A stretch of 64,000 nt of DNA from Riemerella columbipharyngis (GCF_900101995.1 NZ_FNAS01000001.1:248001-312000); one strand, 5' to 3'. Positions 51,788 through 63,462 are shown, counted from the first letter of the stretch. The notes: generated by a model not told the origin, from the sequence alone. Translations and numbers: made by a program.

Positions 51788-54463
51788 ATGAGAAAATGGT
51801 TGTTTCTTTTCGCGTTGATATCCATGCTCAGCAATGTCTTCGCTCAAAATGTAATCATAGGCAAAATCACAGAGAAAGACGGAAAAGCGCTTTCCGGAGC
51901 TACCGTGATGGTAGAAGATGCCAATACTTCTGGAATAAAAGGATACGCAATAAGTGATGGAAAGGGAATTTATAAACTCTCTTTTTCTTCAGATGCTTCT
52001 AAACTTAGTGTGAGAGTAAAAGCATTTAATCACAAAGAAAAAGTGCAAACGGTGGATAACAAATCCCAAACATTAAATTTTTCTTTGGAGTTAAATTTTA
52101 CAGAGATAAAAGAAATTGTCCTTAAAAACAAACTGATTACCAAAAAAGGGGATACCATTACCTATGATTTGAAATCTTTTTCTAGTAAAAGCAACCGTAC
52201 ATTAGCTGATGTCCTCAAAAAAATGCCCGGTATGGAGGTGCAGAGTGATGGAACTGTAATCTACCAAGGGAAGCCAATTAACAAGTTTAATGTCAATGGA
52301 AAAGACTTGATGGAAGGCGCCTATGGCACTGTAAACAACGCGCTGCCGAAAGATGCCGTGAAAGATGTGCAAGTCATGGAAAACCATCAGCCGATAAAAT
52401 TACTGAAAGATAAAGTGCCTTCTGAACAAGCCGCTCTCAACATTAGACTGAAACGGAAAATAACGATGACAGGGCGTGGAGAGGTATCGGCAGGATTTTC
52501 GCCGTTTCTGTGGAATGTGAAACTTACTCCGATGTTTTTTTGGACAAAAGAACCAATGGGTAGTTAATTATAAAACTAATAATACAGGTGAAAGCGTAGA
52601 GAGGGAAGGAAATATTTTATCATTTGGAAACCGCTGGGAAGGTGTGAGGCGGAATATATCGCAAGAAAAATGGATTTCGGTGGAGAAAGCTCAAGTGCCG
52701 AGTATTCCGGAGAATAGATATTTGATGAACAATGTCCACTATTTATCCGCCAATTTTCTTACAAGCCCATTCAAGGACAAAGATTGGGAAGCGAAAGTCA
52801 ACGCAAGCTATAGCAATAATGCTATAGAAAGAGAGGATTATCGTGAATTGGTTTATGGGGATGATCGGTTTAGTTCAAGAATTAAAAATCATTTTTACAA
52901 TAATAGAGCCAGGGGAGAGGTGGTTTTTACCAAAAATGCAGATAAAGGTTTTTTTAAGAATGTAACCACTTGGAACAGCTTTTGGGACGATAGCAGGGCA
53001 TTTGCCCAGAAGTACGAAGCACAGAGGGACAGAGAGTCTCATCAATCCAATCACTTGCCTACAAGCTCTTTCGAAAACTCATTGAGTGCCATTATTCCCA
53101 TTAAAGAAAAATTACTGAATGTTCGTTCTTATATCAATGTGAAAAACGACCGCCAAAGCCTTATTGCCTTTCCTGCAAATTATTCCATTCAAAGGCTGTC
53201 TCAGGCAGGAAACTACGAAGATCTAAAACAAGATTTGTCTATTAAAAATGTTGATTTTGAGAACCACGCTTCTATGTCTTTTAGCTTGGGCAGGTGGACT
53301 TTTTCGCCGGGAGTAGGGCTGAATATCAACCGCCATCATTTACAATCTCAGCTTTACGGTATAAATGGAAACTTTGTAGCACCTCTGGATGTTGATTATC
53401 AAAATAATATGGAATGGAATGACGCCAATACGACCACCCAGGTAGAGGTGAATTATAAAAATAATGCATTCTCATTCTATGCCACATTACCCGTTAATTT
53501 TTATACCATTCATTATAAAAAGTTGCTAAGAAGCGGCAAAAACAGAACAATCAATAAAACTGTTTTTGAGCCTGATTTTTTTTGTAAACTATGATTTTGC
53601 TTCGTTTTGGAAAGTGAGAGCGTTCGGAGGAATGAATTATGGTTTTGGCGGTTTTGGCTCAATCTACGAGGGCGTGGTGATGACTACTCCGAATTACTTC
53701 GCAAACCGAATGCCGCAGAGTGACATTATGCCCGAAACCCTTTCCAAAAATATAGGCGTAGGGATAGAGTATAGAAATCCGCTGAACAATCTCTTTATGA
53801 ATGCTAGATACAGATTTGGATTTTCCAAAAAGAACCTTATCACTGCCGTTACGCGGAACGGTTCTTTGTTTAGTTCTAATGTGATTGCCTATGACAATAC
53901 CGCAAAATCCCAGTCCAGCAGCGTAGAGGTAGGTAAATACTTTCCAAAATTCCGAAGCAATATTTCTGTTAATTTCGGTAATTCTGATTCAGAAAGCATT
54001 TCAATGCTAAATAATACACTTATCTTTAATTAGAAATAATGCAAAGAGTTTAGGCTTTAAGTTTGATAACAACTATTTTTCTTGGATGAGTATGGATTAC
54101 AATATTTCTACAGGCTGGAACAAAAATAAAAATACGGAGAACAATCAAGTCTTTCGCTACTCGGATTGGAAACAAAAGCTGAATGTTTATTTTTATCCAT
54201 TTGAAAATCATACGCTTCATTTTCGTATAGACGACAGCCGTACCAAAACATACGACAGCAGTTTCCGAAATACCTTTTATGATTTTTCTTACCAATACAC
54301 TTGGTCTGCCAGAAAAATGGATTTCGGGATAGAATGCTTGAATATTGCTAACAAAAAATCTTACGAAACTGTAAGCGTGAGCAGCAGTGACAACCATATA
54401 GAGCGTACCATCATCGGTATACGACCAAGACAAGTGATGTTTTCTGTGAAGTTTAATTTTTAG
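51788..54463 (+). pseudogene. TonB-receptor-like outer-membrane protein, broken by three frameshifts
   Basis: The reconstructed protein has a signal peptide (MRKWLFLFALISMLSNVFAQ), a carboxypeptidase-regulatory-like beta-sandwich (about 23-110, GKITEKDGKALSGATVMVEDA), a plug-like domain (TYDLKSFSSKSNRTLADVLKKMPGMEV, KPINKFNVNGKDLMEGAY) and an outer-membrane barrel ending VMFSVKFNF. Frames change after 52540 (seven T, one too many), near 53580 (eight T, one too many) and near 54020 (one base missing). Homology continues across each break: for instance WVVNYKTNNTGES resumes after the first. It resembles OMP_b-brl_3 receptors without a TonB box. Confidence 0.85.
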
Positions 54464-54972
54464 AAATTTCCGATAATTATATCTATAATACTTATTCATA
54501 TATATATTAAAATAATCTTTTTTTTTAAGTATCATATTTTTTAAAACAATGATTATCTATTGTGTATTCAGATTAGAACCGTGTATTATGTTGTGAAAAT
54601 AGGTACTGTTTAAATTAAGAGTTTTATAATGGGTAATTTACTTTTATTTTTCAAGTATTTGTAGTTTTTTTTGAATAGTCTTCTGTTATTATCAAATTAT
54701 GAAAAAATATGTCTTATAATCAATTTTAAAATAAGTTCAAAATCTGTTTTCTTTTTCTGAGTCCTTATTAAAAATTAAGATGATTTAAATGTTTTAAAGA
54801 AAAACTTTGTAAATTATAATTAAATCAATGAGAAATATATTGTTCATTTTAAAAAAATCAAGTCAAAATATAGAGATTTTACTCCGATATTGAGGCTGAA
54901 AAAATAAGAGAGAATACTGAAGTTTTTCCCTCGATTATGGGTAAAATATTTTATAAAATAAGATAGATTCCT
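54464..54972. other. AT-rich intergenic region without recognisable genes
   Basis: About 500 bases with many short homopolymers and no frame that looks coding. A stretch at about 54884-54966 on the plus strand is open for some 27 codons (DIEAEKIRENTEVFPSIMG), but it has no start or relative I recognise. No terminator of note was seen after the receptor pseudogene. Confidence 0.4.
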
Positions 54973-55372
54973 TCAACCAACCAATGTGACGCATTGATAA
55001 AAGAGGTCTTTTCGGAGTTCTAAAATTTAAGTTTTTTTTCTTGGTCTTCAGTTATTTTATATTAAACTTCTTTGATATATTCATTATCAATAATGCTAAA
55101 TTCTGATGATTCAGGAATGTATTGTCTGATTCATTTATTGCTGTATTCATTCAATTCTCTTTTTTATAAACTATATGGATGTGCAAAATAAAATTCAAAC
55201 TGCAATTTTTTTGTATTCTTTTGATGCTGGGTAAATTTAACACCATTATCTCTGGTAATGGAGTTTAATGCAGTAGCATATCTATCATGGTTTGTACCAG
55301 TGATTCTGTATTTTTTCCTTAACAGAATCCCCTTAATAGTAATAAAACTTCTATCTCATTTATCGCTGTTAT
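54973..55372 (-). mobile_element. Decayed IS30-family transposase remnant
   Basis: On the minus strand, fragments in several frames spell the C-terminal half of an IS30 transposase: SLVQTMIDMLL, then TRDNGVKFTQHQK, FYFAHPYS, IRQYIPESSEFSIID, NFRTPK and LFYQCVTLVG ending at TGA 54975-54973. The DNG motif carries the middle catalytic Asp of the DDE triad. Stops and several frameshifts lie within it, and the N-terminal half and inverted repeats are not recognisable. It is inactive. It marks an old insertion between the receptor pseudogene and aspS. Confidence 0.8.
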
Positions 55373-55505
55373 ATTTGAACTTAGGTAATAATAGAAATAA
55401 AAATTTGTATCTTTATCTATGTGAATTGATATGAAATAACTTTCTTAAATTGTCTTGAACCATATTTTTTAGACTTATTATTAAGAGAATATTCTATAAA
55501 TGTTG

Positions 55506-55513
55506 TAAATTTG
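55506..55513 (+). promoter_or_regulatory. -7 promoter box TAAATTTG for aspS
   Basis: Exact TAnnTTTG match 38 bases before ATG 55551. The 178 bases between the IS30 remnant and aspS contain nothing else recognisable. Confidence 0.5.
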
Positions 55514-55550
55514 CCTACATTATAATTTAGACATAAAAAAAAGAGATAAA

Positions 55551-57308
55551 ATGTTCCGAACACATACTAATGGCGAGCTTAATATAAGCAATTTGAATGA
55601 AAAAGTGACTCTTTCCGGTTGGGTACAGACAGTGAGGGATAAGGGATTTGTAATCTGGGTAGATATTAGAGACCGCTACGGCATTACGCAGTTGGTATTA
55701 GATGAAGATAGGAGTTCTAAAGAAGTTTTGGAACAAGCGAGAAAATTAGGTAGAGAATTTGTGATTCAGGTAAAGGGAACTGTGGTAGAGCGTACGAGTA
55801 AAAATCCTAAAATTCCTACAGGGGAGATAGAAGTTTTGGTAGATGAAATAAATGTGCTGAATGAGGCACAGCTTCCTCCTTTTACAATAGAAGATGAAAC
55901 AGATGGCGGCGAAGAGCTTAGAATGAAATACCGCTATTTAGATATAAGAAGAAATCCGGTTAAAAATAAATTGATTTTCCGTAGTCAGATGGCTCAGGAG
56001 GTGAGGAATTATCTTGCTAATCAAGGCTTTATAGAGGTGGAGACACCGGTTTTGATAAAATCAACACCGGAGGGGGCTCGTGATTTTGTAGTGCCGAGCC
56101 GTATGAATGCAGGGCAGTTTTATGCTTTGCCACAGTCGCCTCAGACTTTTAAGCAGCTACTGATGGTAGGGGGGCTGGATAAGTATTTTCAAATCGTAAA
56201 ATGTTTTAGAGATGAAGATTTGAGGGCAGATAGGCAGCCTGAATTTACACAAATAGATTGTGAGATGGCTTTCGTAGAACAAGAGGATATAATGGAGGTG
56301 TTTGAAGGCTTGGCGGCTCATCTTTTAAAGGAGGTAACAGGAAAAACTTTTGATAAATTCCCAAGAATGACCTTTGCCGAAGCGATGAAAAAATATGGTA
56401 ACGACAAGCCGGATATCCGCTTCGGAATGGAGTTCGTAGAGGTTAATCATTTGGTTAAAAACAGCGGCTTTAAGATTTTTGACGAAGCCGAGTTGGTAGT
56501 AGGGATAAAGGTAGATGGCAAGGCAGACTATACCCGCAAACAAATAGATGAGCTCATAGATTGGGTGAAGCGTCCGCAGATAGGTGCTTCGGGAATGGTT
56601 TGGATTAAATGTCAAAATGATGGTACATTGACTTCTTCTGTGAATAAGTTTTACAATGGAGAACAGCTCAAAGCTATAGCCGAGGCATTCTCTGCGAAAG
56701 AAGGAGACTTGATTTTGTTAATGAGTGGCTCTATTCAAAAGGTAAGAGCACAGCTTTCTGCTCTTAGAATGGAGCTAGGCAATCGTCTGGGGCTTAGAAA
56801 ACCAGATGAATTTGCGCCATTGTGGGTTGTAGATTTCCCACTATTGGAATGGGACGAAGAGACACAGAGATACCACGCTATGCACCATCCGTTTACTTCG
56901 CCTAAACCGGAGGATTATCACTTATTGGATACGAACCCTGGAGATGCAAGAGCCAATGCTTACGATTTGGTATTAAATGGTAATGAAATAGGAGGAGGCT
57001 CTATAAGGATTTTTGATAAGGAGCTTCAATCCAAGATGTTTGATTTGTTAGGATTTACCAAAGAAGAGGCAGAAGCACAGTTTGGTTTCCTTATGAATGC
57101 TTTTAGATATGGTGCACCACCTCACGGAGGGCTTGCTTTTGGATTTGATAGATTGGTGGCTATTTTGGATGGTAATGAAGTCATCAGAGACTATATTGCT
57201 TTTCCTAAAAATAACAGTGGAAGAGATGTGATGATAGATGCTCCGTCTCCTATTAGTGATGAACAGCTGTATGAATTGAATTTGCAGGTTAATCAATTAG
57301 ATAATTAG
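55551..57308 (+). CDS. aspS: Aspartyl-tRNA synthetase
   Basis: A 585-residue class II synthetase of the bacterial type. The N-terminal OB-fold anticodon-binding domain (1-105, [24 protein letters not shown]) is followed by the catalytic core with YRYLDIRRN (motif 1), [18 protein letters not shown] (motif 2, about 218-235), the inserted GAD-like domain (about 285-405) and motif 3 ([13 protein letters not shown]). The GAD insertion and the length identify the bacterial rather than archaeal form. Stop codon TAG at the end shows that TAG is a normal stop in this genome. Confidence 0.97.
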   Translation: MFRTHTNGELNISNLNEKVTLSGWVQTVRDKGFVIWVDIRDRYGITQLVLDEDRSSKEVLEQARKLGREFVIQVKGTVVERTSKNPKIPTGEIEVLVDEINVLNEAQLPPFTIEDETDGGEELRMKYRYLDIRRNPVKNKLIFRSQMAQEVRNYLANQGFIEVETPVLIKSTPEGARDFVVPSRMNAGQFYALPQSPQTFKQLLMVGGLDKYFQIVKCFRDEDLRADRQPEFTQIDCEMAFVEQEDIMEVFEGLAAHLLKEVTGKTFDKFPRMTFAEAMKKYGNDKPDIRFGMEFVEVNHLVKNSGFKIFDEAELVVGIKVDGKADYTRKQIDELIDWVKRPQIGASGMVWIKCQNDGTLTSSVNKFYNGEQLKAIAEAFSAKEGDLILLMSGSIQKVRAQLSALRMELGNRLGLRKPDEFAPLWVVDFPLLEWDEETQRYHAMHHPFTSPKPEDYHLLDTNPGDARANAYDLVLNGNEIGGGSIRIFDKELQSKMFDLLGFTKEEAEAQFGFLMNAFRYGAPPHGGLAFGFDRLVAILDGNEVIRDYIAFPKNNSGRDVMIDAPSPISDEQLYELNLQVNQLDN

Positions 57309-57316
57309 TTCGTTCG

Positions 57317-57324
57317 TATCTTTG
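57317..57324 (+). promoter_or_regulatory. -7 promoter box TATCTTTG for the polysaccharide locus
   Basis: Exact TAnnTTTG match 9 bases after the aspS stop and 18 bases before the GTG at 57343. It marks the likely start of the capsule/exopolysaccharide transcript. Confidence 0.6.
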
Positions 57325-57342
57325 CATTAAATTACATCTGAA

Positions 57343-59271
57343 GTGAAACTATTTCACAATATTAAGAGTACCATATACGAGGGAGATAATTCTATGAATA
57401 TCTCTAATATACGCTATATTCCACGCTTATTAGTATTAGTAATAGATACTGTTTTGCTATTGGTTTCATTATTGTCGTCATCATACATTATTTCTAAACT
57501 AAGTCCGGAATCAGTGCTTAATTTAGGAAATTTATACAAAGGTGTTCTTATTGTAGGTGTGAATGTGTTTTTTATGATTGTCTTTAGAACTTATGCAGGT
57601 ATTATAAGACATTCTACATTTGTTGATTTACTCAAGATTTTTTTATCCAATTTTTGTGCATTCATAGTATTGTATGCTGTGAAGATTTTTGTTTTTGTGT
57701 ATTATCACGAAATATTATTTTTACCTTCTTTACTTTTTATTTATTTTGCTATTACCTTTACAGTTCTTACTTTATTTAGAATTTGTGTGAAAGAGGTATA
57801 TCATATCGCCAAAGAAAATGAAATAAATACAGCGAAGAAGCGTATTCTTATTTTAGGAATAGGTCAGGAAGCGGTAGCATTAGCCACAGCGGTTGGCGAG
57901 AATGCTCACAACCCTTATGAAATTGTAGGATTTATCACGCAGAGAAAAGATTCCAAGAGGGCAAAACTATTGTCAAAAAAGATATATAGCAAACATCAGC
58001 TTGAAAATCATGATAAAGATTATTTGAAGGCAGATGGGGTGCTTTTAGACGGTGCTAAAATTCCTAAAAAGGAACTGTCGGAATGGGTGAATTTATTTTT
58101 GGAAAAAGGTTTGTTGGTATTAAAAGCTTCTTCCGTAGAAAAATACGGGAGCAATGAAAATATAAGAATAAGAAATTTACAGATAGAAGATTTATTGAAT
58201 AGAAAGCCCATTGTTATAAAAAATGAAGCAGTAGAAGAGAGGCATCATCATAAATCTGTTTTGATAACAGGAGGAGCTGGGTCTATAGGCAGTGAAATAG
58301 TGAGACAAGTTTCTTGTTTTAAGCCCTCTAAAGTGGTTATTTTGGATCAGTCTGAATCACCATTATACGAAATAGAGCTAGAATTGAAAGAAACTTTTCC
58401 CGATATCAACTTTGAATTTATATTGGGGGATATCTCTAATTACGATCGGTTAAGAACTATCTTTGAGCAAAATGAGTTTTCAATGGTTTATCACGCTGCG
58501 GCATACAAGCATGTTCCTCTTATGGAGGAAAACCCACATGAAGCAATTCGCGTAAACATAAAAGGAACCAAAAATTTAGCCATACTTTCCAGTGAATATA
58601 AAGTTAATAGATTTGTAATGATTTCTACTGATAAGGCTGTAAATCCTACAAATGTAATGGGAGCTTCTAAAAGGACGGCAGAATTGTTTGTTCAAGCACT
58701 GCAAGAAAAAGATGGAAATACGACAAAATTTATAACCACTCGTTTTGGGAATGTACTGGGGTCTAATGGATCTGTGATTCCTCATTTCAAAAAGCAAATA
58801 GAAAAAGGAGGTCCAGTAACAATAACGCATCCGGATATTGTTCGTTATTTTATGACTATTCCAGAGGCTTGCGAGTTGGTGCTTCAAGCCGGAACCATGG
58901 GGCAGGGGGGAGAAATTTATGTTTTTGATATGGGAGAACCGGTTAAGATTCTTAATTTAGCCAAAAGAATGATAAAACTTTCGGGGTTGGTTCCAGACGA
59001 GGACATAAAGATTGTTTTTACAGGATTAAGACCGGGAGAAAAACTCTATGAAGAGCTTTTGAGCGATGGTACTAAAACATTACCTACTCACCATGAGAAG
59101 ATTATGCGTTCTAAAGATCCATCGATGAGATTTACGGACATAAATAAATTTGTAGAGGAAATTATAAATATAGCAGAAACAGAGGGCAAAATAGAAGTTG
59201 TGAGAATGTTAAAAAAAATAGTTAAAGAGTTCAAAAGCAATAACTCAGAGTTTGAAATTTTAGATAAATAA
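57343..59271 (+). CDS. CapD/WbpM-like nucleotide-sugar 4,6-dehydratase, membrane-bound
   Basis: A 642-residue enzyme for modified amino sugars in surface polysaccharide synthesis. About four N-terminal membrane helices (20-150) precede a CoA-binding-like Rossmann domain (ILILGIGQEAVALA, about 166-180) and the catalytic domain with ITGGAGSIGSE (about 308), a Ser-Thr-Asp-Lys motif in STDKAVNPTNVMGASKR and a following RFGNVLGSNGSVIP. The Tyr of the usual YxxxK is replaced by Met, as in WbpM/FlaA1-type dehydratases. It converts UDP-GlcNAc to the 4-keto-6-deoxy sugar. The start may be GTG 57343 or ATG 57394. Confidence 0.92.
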   Translation: MKLFHNIKSTIYEGDNSMNISNIRYIPRLLVLVIDTVLLLVSLLSSSYIISKLSPESVLNLGNLYKGVLIVGVNVFFMIVFRTYAGIIRHSTFVDLLKIFLSNFCAFIVLYAVKIFVFVYYHEILFLPSLLFIYFAITFTVLTLFRICVKEVYHIAKENEINTAKKRILILGIGQEAVALATAVGENAHNPYEIVGFITQRKDSKRAKLLSKKIYSKHQLENHDKDYLKADGVLLDGAKIPKKELSEWVNLFLEKGLLVLKASSVEKYGSNENIRIRNLQIEDLLNRKPIVIKNEAVEERHHHKSVLITGGAGSIGSEIVRQVSCFKPSKVVILDQSESPLYEIELELKETFPDINFEFILGDISNYDRLRTIFEQNEFSMVYHAAAYKHVPLMEENPHEAIRVNIKGTKNLAILSSEYKVNRFVMISTDKAVNPTNVMGASKRTAELFVQALQEKDGNTTKFITTRFGNVLGSNGSVIPHFKKQIEKGGPVTITHPDIVRYFMTIPEACELVLQAGTMGQGGEIYVFDMGEPVKILNLAKRMIKLSGLVPDEDIKIVFTGLRPGEKLYEELLSDGTKTLPTHHEKIMRSKDPSMRFTDINKFVEEIINIAETEGKIEVVRMLKKIVKEFKSNNSEFEILDK

Positions 59272-59277
59272 AAATAT

Positions 59278-59285
59278 TATATTTG
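59278..59285 (+). promoter_or_regulatory. -7 promoter box TATATTTG before the wza-like gene
   Basis: Exact TAnnTTTG match between the dehydratase stop and ATG 59304, suggesting an internal promoter within the polysaccharide locus. Confidence 0.45.
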
Positions 59286-59303
59286 CTACAATAAAATAAA
59301 ATT

Positions 59304-60107
59304 ATGGAAATTGAAAAATGGATTTTTGCTATAGCATCAGTTTTTTTATTAACTTCGTGTAAAGTGAATAATGATATCGCTTATATGCAAAATATAGAAA
59401 AATTAGCCAATGATGCTTCTGTAAGAATGACCCAAAATACTGTACAGGCGGGAGATGAATTATCAATATTAGTTTCTGCAGAAGATATGTCTGTAGCAGC
59501 CCCTTTCAATAGAGGGATGGAGCCAAACAATAAAACTGTATCTCTGTCTCAGGGAGCTTCTAATAATACTTATGGAGCACAAGTGCCGAATAATGGTTAT
59601 TCTTATAAAGTTTATGAAGAGAATTATATAGATTTTCCTATACTCGGAAAAATTGATACTAAGGAGAAAACATTAGAAGAGCTTAAAAGCGATTTACAGG
59701 TAAGGCTGAAAAAGTATATCATCAATCCGTCAGTTAGTATAAAATATAATAATTACAGAGTGACGGTCTTGGGGGAAGTGAATAAGCCCGGACAATATAT
59801 TATTCCGGATGGTAAAGTTCGATTGCTGGATGTACTTGGTTTAGCCGGTGATTTGACTATTTATGGAAAACGCGATAACATTTTGGTCGTTCGGGAGCAT
59901 AACGGAGAGAGAGAAAATGCCTATGTAAATTTAACAAATGCAGATTTTATAAATTCACCTTATTATTATCTTAAACAGAATGATGTCGTTTATGTTTCTC
60001 CTAATAAAACGAGGCAGACTGCCTCTATGTTTGGACCTCAGACGGGAATTTATATATCTATAGCTTCGGTTGTAGTAACGATTTTAGCATTGGTAATTAG
60101 AAAATAA
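59304..60107 (+). CDS. Wza-like polysaccharide export lipoprotein
   Basis: A 267-residue outer-membrane export protein. The signal peptide ends in the lipobox LTSC (lipidated cysteine near residue 19). Poly_export domain (about 45-145, with VQAGDELSILVSAED and YIDFPILGKI), then a SLBB domain (YRVTVLGEVNKPGQYIIPDGKVRLLDVLGLAGDLT, about 152-187) and a C-terminal membrane helix (about 247-264) unlike E. coli Wza but usual in Bacteroidota. It partners with the Wzc gene that starts 12 bases downstream. Confidence 0.93.
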   Translation: MEIEKWIFAIASVFLLTSCKVNNDIAYMQNIEKLANDASVRMTQNTVQAGDELSILVSAEDMSVAAPFNRGMEPNNKTVSLSQGASNNTYGAQVPNNGYSYKVYEENYIDFPILGKIDTKEKTLEELKSDLQVRLKKYIINPSVSIKYNNYRVTVLGEVNKPGQYIIPDGKVRLLDVLGLAGDLTIYGKRDNILVVREHNGERENAYVNLTNADFINSPYYYLKQNDVVYVSPNKTRQTASMFGPQTGIYISIASVVVTILALVIRK

Positions 60108-60119
60108 CAGAATAAGGAG

Positions 60120-62486
60120 ATGGAAAATAAAAATACGATCTCTAATGAAGAGAAAGAAATTAATCTTAATGAACTCATTAGACCATATGTTAGAAATTGG
60201 AAATGGTTTGTACTATCGGTATTTATAGCAGTATCTTGTGGTTTTTTGTATGTTAAATTAGCAACTAATGTATATAATGTACAGTCTACAGTTTTAATTA
60301 AAGATTCCAAAAATAATAAAGGGATAGGAGGAGATTTAGCCTCGCTGGCAGATTTAAGCAGTCTTGGGAATATGGGAAGTAATGGAATCGACAATGAAAT
60401 GGAAATGTTTAAGTCCAAAAGACTGATGAAGGAAGTGGTGGAAACCAATAATTTCCAAGTGAAAATTTTTTCTCATAGCCTTCTGAAAACAAACGAACTA
60501 TATGGAGAATCTTCTCCGATATTGGTTAATTTTATTAGAGAAAAAGAAGATGCTGAATTTCCTGAAAAGCTATTGGATGTAGAATTAAAAGGGGATAAAG
60601 TTATCCTTAGCTCAGAGGAATTGCCAAAAAAAATTGTAACAAACTATGATAAAACAATTAGTTTACCCTATGCAGACATTATGGTTAGGAGAAACCCTCA
60701 TTATAATACTAAGCATAAAGAAGATTTAGGGGATTTACAGCTTGGGATATACTCTACTTCCTCTACTGTAGATGCTTTACAGAGGTCGCTTGGTGTAGAT
60801 TTAGCAAATAAAAATGCTACGGTAATAAACCTGTCAATAAAAACCCCCAACACAGATAAAGGGGAAACCGTCATTAATGATTTGGTAAAAGTCTATAATG
60901 CTGATGCGGTGAAGGATAAGAATTCTCAATCGGAGGAAACAATGAAATTTATAGAGAGCCGCCTGAAAGTGATCTCTCAAGAGTTAGGAAATGTGGAAGA
61001 TGAAAAGAAAAGGTTTAAAGAAAAAAATAATCTTACAGATATTCCTACACAGATAAAATTGGATTTAACGACAAAAGCCGAAGCCCAAAGCAAACAATTA
61101 AACATCAATGCCCAGCTGCAGCTTACCAACTCTTTGATCAGCTATCTAAGAAATCAATCTCCGTATCAAGTATTACCTTCTGCAGTAGGTTTGGATAGTC
61201 CTACGGCTTCTGCCGGAATAGCATCTTATAACGAGTTGGTCCTTACACGCAGCCGTTTATTAGCTTCTGCAACACCGGATCATCCATCTGTAATAGAAAT
61301 TTCTAAGCAATTAGACAGATTGAAGTCGTCTATTCTTCAGGGTTTGGAGAAAACGAAAAAAGGATTGGAAATATCAAGCAGCGAGCTGCAATTGGAGCAA
61401 AACAATATAGCTTCCAATGTTTCGAGATTACCTTCCCTGGAACAGACTTTTAGAGATATCGAACGCCAACAACAAATCAAAGAGCAATTATACTTATTAC
61501 TTTTACAAAAAAGAGAAGAAACCGCTATATCGCTTGCCGCAAAAGGAGATAAAGCTAAGGTAATAGATTATGCTTTTGCATCTAAAACCCCTATTTCTCC
61601 GAAGAAAAATATTGTGTTGTTGGCAGCATTGGTTTTAGGTCTGTTAATACCATTTGGCGTGATCTATATTATAGAATTGTTTTATAATAAAATTAAGACT
61701 AAACATGATATTGAGGCTCTTTCTCAAACTTCAGTTTTAGCGGAGCTTCCTAAAGTAGATAAAGGGCAGGAGGATACAGTGAAACTGAATGATGTTTCTC
61801 CTCTTGCAGAAGCATTTAGAATATTGATTACAAATCTCAATTTTATGCTGCCTCATAAAGATTCAGGTAAAATAGTTTTTGTAACTTCATCGATTAAAGG
61901 TGAAGGTAAAACTTTTGCATCTGTTAATTTAGCATTGACTTTAGCCACTCCTAAAAGAAAAACTATTATTATAGGTTCGGATACCAGAAATCCTCAGTTA
62001 CAAAGATATAATACTTCGAGAAGAGGTCTGGAAGGTCTTACAGAGTTTTTACATGATGAATCTAAGGAATTGGAAAGTATTATTCATAAAAGCACTTATA
62101 ATCCGTATTTAGATGTTATCTATTCGGGAATGATTCCACCAAATCCAACGGAACTTCTTACCAATGGACGCTATGAGGTTCTTCTCGAGGAATTAAAAGC
62201 TAAGTATGATTACATCGTAGTAGATACAGCACCATTGATGCTTGTTACAGACACGCTTTTGATAGCTCATTTAGCAGAGGCTTTTGTTTACGTTGTACGC
62301 TCTGGATATACTGATAAGAATCTTATTGATTTCGCAAATCAAAACATAGTGTCTAATAAGATTAAGAATGTAGGTTTTGTTATTAACGATGTAGAAAAAC
62401 ATAACTTAGGCTACGGCAATAAATATGGCTATGGCTATGGTGCTAAAGAGAAAAGTTTTATCCAAAAGTTAAAAGATAGATTTTAA
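60120..62486 (+). CDS. Wzc-like tyrosine autokinase / chain length regulator
   Basis: A 788-residue inner-membrane protein that controls polysaccharide polymerisation and export. The Wzz domain (about 14-120) with the first helix near 30-50, a long periplasmic coiled-coil region (about 270-480), the second helix near 495-518, and a cytoplasmic BY-kinase domain with Walker [10 protein letters not shown] (about 590-598) and [14 protein letters not shown] (Walker B-like). The tail carries a short tyrosine cluster ([11 protein letters not shown], four Tyr), the likely autophosphorylation sites. A separate phosphatase gene is not seen. Confidence 0.94.
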   Translation: MENKNTISNEEKEINLNELIRPYVRNWKWFVLSVFIAVSCGFLYVKLATNVYNVQSTVLIKDSKNNKGIGGDLASLADLSSLGNMGSNGIDNEMEMFKSKRLMKEVVETNNFQVKIFSHSLLKTNELYGESSPILVNFIREKEDAEFPEKLLDVELKGDKVILSSEELPKKIVTNYDKTISLPYADIMVRRNPHYNTKHKEDLGDLQLGIYSTSSTVDALQRSLGVDLANKNATVINLSIKTPNTDKGETVINDLVKVYNADAVKDKNSQSEETMKFIESRLKVISQELGNVEDEKKRFKEKNNLTDIPTQIKLDLTTKAEAQSKQLNINAQLQLTNSLISYLRNQSPYQVLPSAVGLDSPTASAGIASYNELVLTRSRLLASATPDHPSVIEISKQLDRLKSSILQGLEKTKKGLEISSSELQLEQNNIASNVSRLPSLEQTFRDIERQQQIKEQLYLLLLQKREETAISLAAKGDKAKVIDYAFASKTPISPKKNIVLLAALVLGLLIPFGVIYIIELFYNKIKTKHDIEALSQTSVLAELPKVDKGQEDTVKLNDVSPLAEAFRILITNLNFMLPHKDSGKIVFVTSSIKGEGKTFASVNLALTLATPKRKTIIIGSDTRNPQLQRYNTSRRGLEGLTEFLHDESKELESIIHKSTYNPYLDVIYSGMIPPNPTELLTNGRYEVLLEELKAKYDYIVVDTAPLMLVTDTLLIAHLAEAFVYVVRSGYTDKNLIDFANQNIVSNKIKNVGFVINDVEKHNLGYGNKYGYGYGAKEKSFIQKLKDRF

Positions 62487-62487
62487 A

Positions 62488-63462
62488 ATGAAAAATATTC
62501 TCATTACAGGAGGAGCAGGTTTTATAGGCTCTAATTTAACAGAATATTTCCTCAACCAAGGACATAGCGTAACGGTTTTGGATAATTTTTCCACAGGACA
62601 CCGCCACAATATTGAACCTTTTTTTGAAAATCCTAATTTTAGATTGATAGAAGGTGATATTCGTGATTTGGATACTTGTAGAAAAGCCTGTGAAAGTCAA
62701 GATTATGTGCTCCATCAGGCGGCGCTTGGCTCTGTGCCTCGTTCTATTGAAGATCCTATTACCAGTAATGATGTGAATGTTTCGGGCTTCCTCAATATGT
62801 TGGTAGCGGCGAGAGATTCTAAAATCAAGCGTTTTGTCTATGCAGCAAGCTCCTCAACTTATGGAGATTCCGAATCTTTACCAAAGGTGGAAGATGTGAT
62901 TGGGAAACCGCTATCTCCATATGCTATTACCAAATATGTCAATGAATTATATGCTGATGTATTCAGCAAGACCTATGGCTTGGAATGTATCGGTTTAAGA
63001 TATTTCAATGTTTTTGGGCGTAAGCAAGACCCAAAGGGAGCCTATGCTGCAGTAATCCCTAAATTTGTAATTCAGTTGATGAATTACCAGTCTCCAACCA
63101 TCAATGGTGATGGGACTTATTCTCGTGATTTTACTTATATTGATAATGTAATCCAGATGAACGAAAGAGCGATGCTCACCGATAATCCGAGAGCTGTCAA
63201 TACGGTTTATAATACCGCTGTGGGCGACCGTACCACCATTAAAGAGATGGCGTATTTGTTAAGAGAATATCTATCTGTCTATGATGATAAAATTTCGGAT
63301 GTAGAAATATTGAATGGTCCGAACCGTTTAGGTGATATCCCACACTCGCTGGCATCTATCGATAAAGCCAAACAATATTTAGGTTACCGGCCTACCCACG
63401 AATTTAAAGCCGGATTGAAAGAGGCGGTGGAGTGGTATGTTGCTAATTTAAAAAATAAATAA
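62488..63462 (+). CDS. UDP-N-acetylglucosamine 4-epimerase (WbpP/VipB/Gne-like)
   Basis: A 324-residue extended SDR that interconverts UDP-GlcNAc and UDP-GalNAc. NAD site GGAGFIGSN (8-16), serine block AASSSTYGD (119-127) and catalytic Tyr145/Lys149 in SPYAITKYVNE. GLRYFNVFGRKQDPKGAYAAVIPKF is typical of the WbpP/VipB clade that prefers N-acetylated sugars. It follows Wzc after one base and precedes a dehydrogenase gene that would use its product. Conversion of the uronic acid form is an alternative. Confidence 0.9.
   Translation: MKNILITGGAGFIGSNLTEYFLNQGHSVTVLDNFSTGHRHNIEPFFENPNFRLIEGDIRDLDTCRKACESQDYVLHQAALGSVPRSIEDPITSNDVNVSGFLNMLVAARDSKIKRFVYAASSSTYGDSESLPKVEDVIGKPLSPYAITKYVNELYADVFSKTYGLECIGLRYFNVFGRKQDPKGAYAAVIPKFVIQLMNYQSPTINGDGTYSRDFTYIDNVIQMNERAMLTDNPRAVNTVYNTAVGDRTTIKEMAYLLREYLSVYDDKISDVEILNGPNRLGDIPHSLASIDKAKQYLGYRPTHEFKAGLKEAVEWYVANLKNK

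Noticed and set aside
54884-54966. A 27-codon open stretch before the IS30 relic as a small gene.
   Set aside because: No start codon, no promoter box, and no recognisable family; chance is sufficient in such AT-rich sequence.
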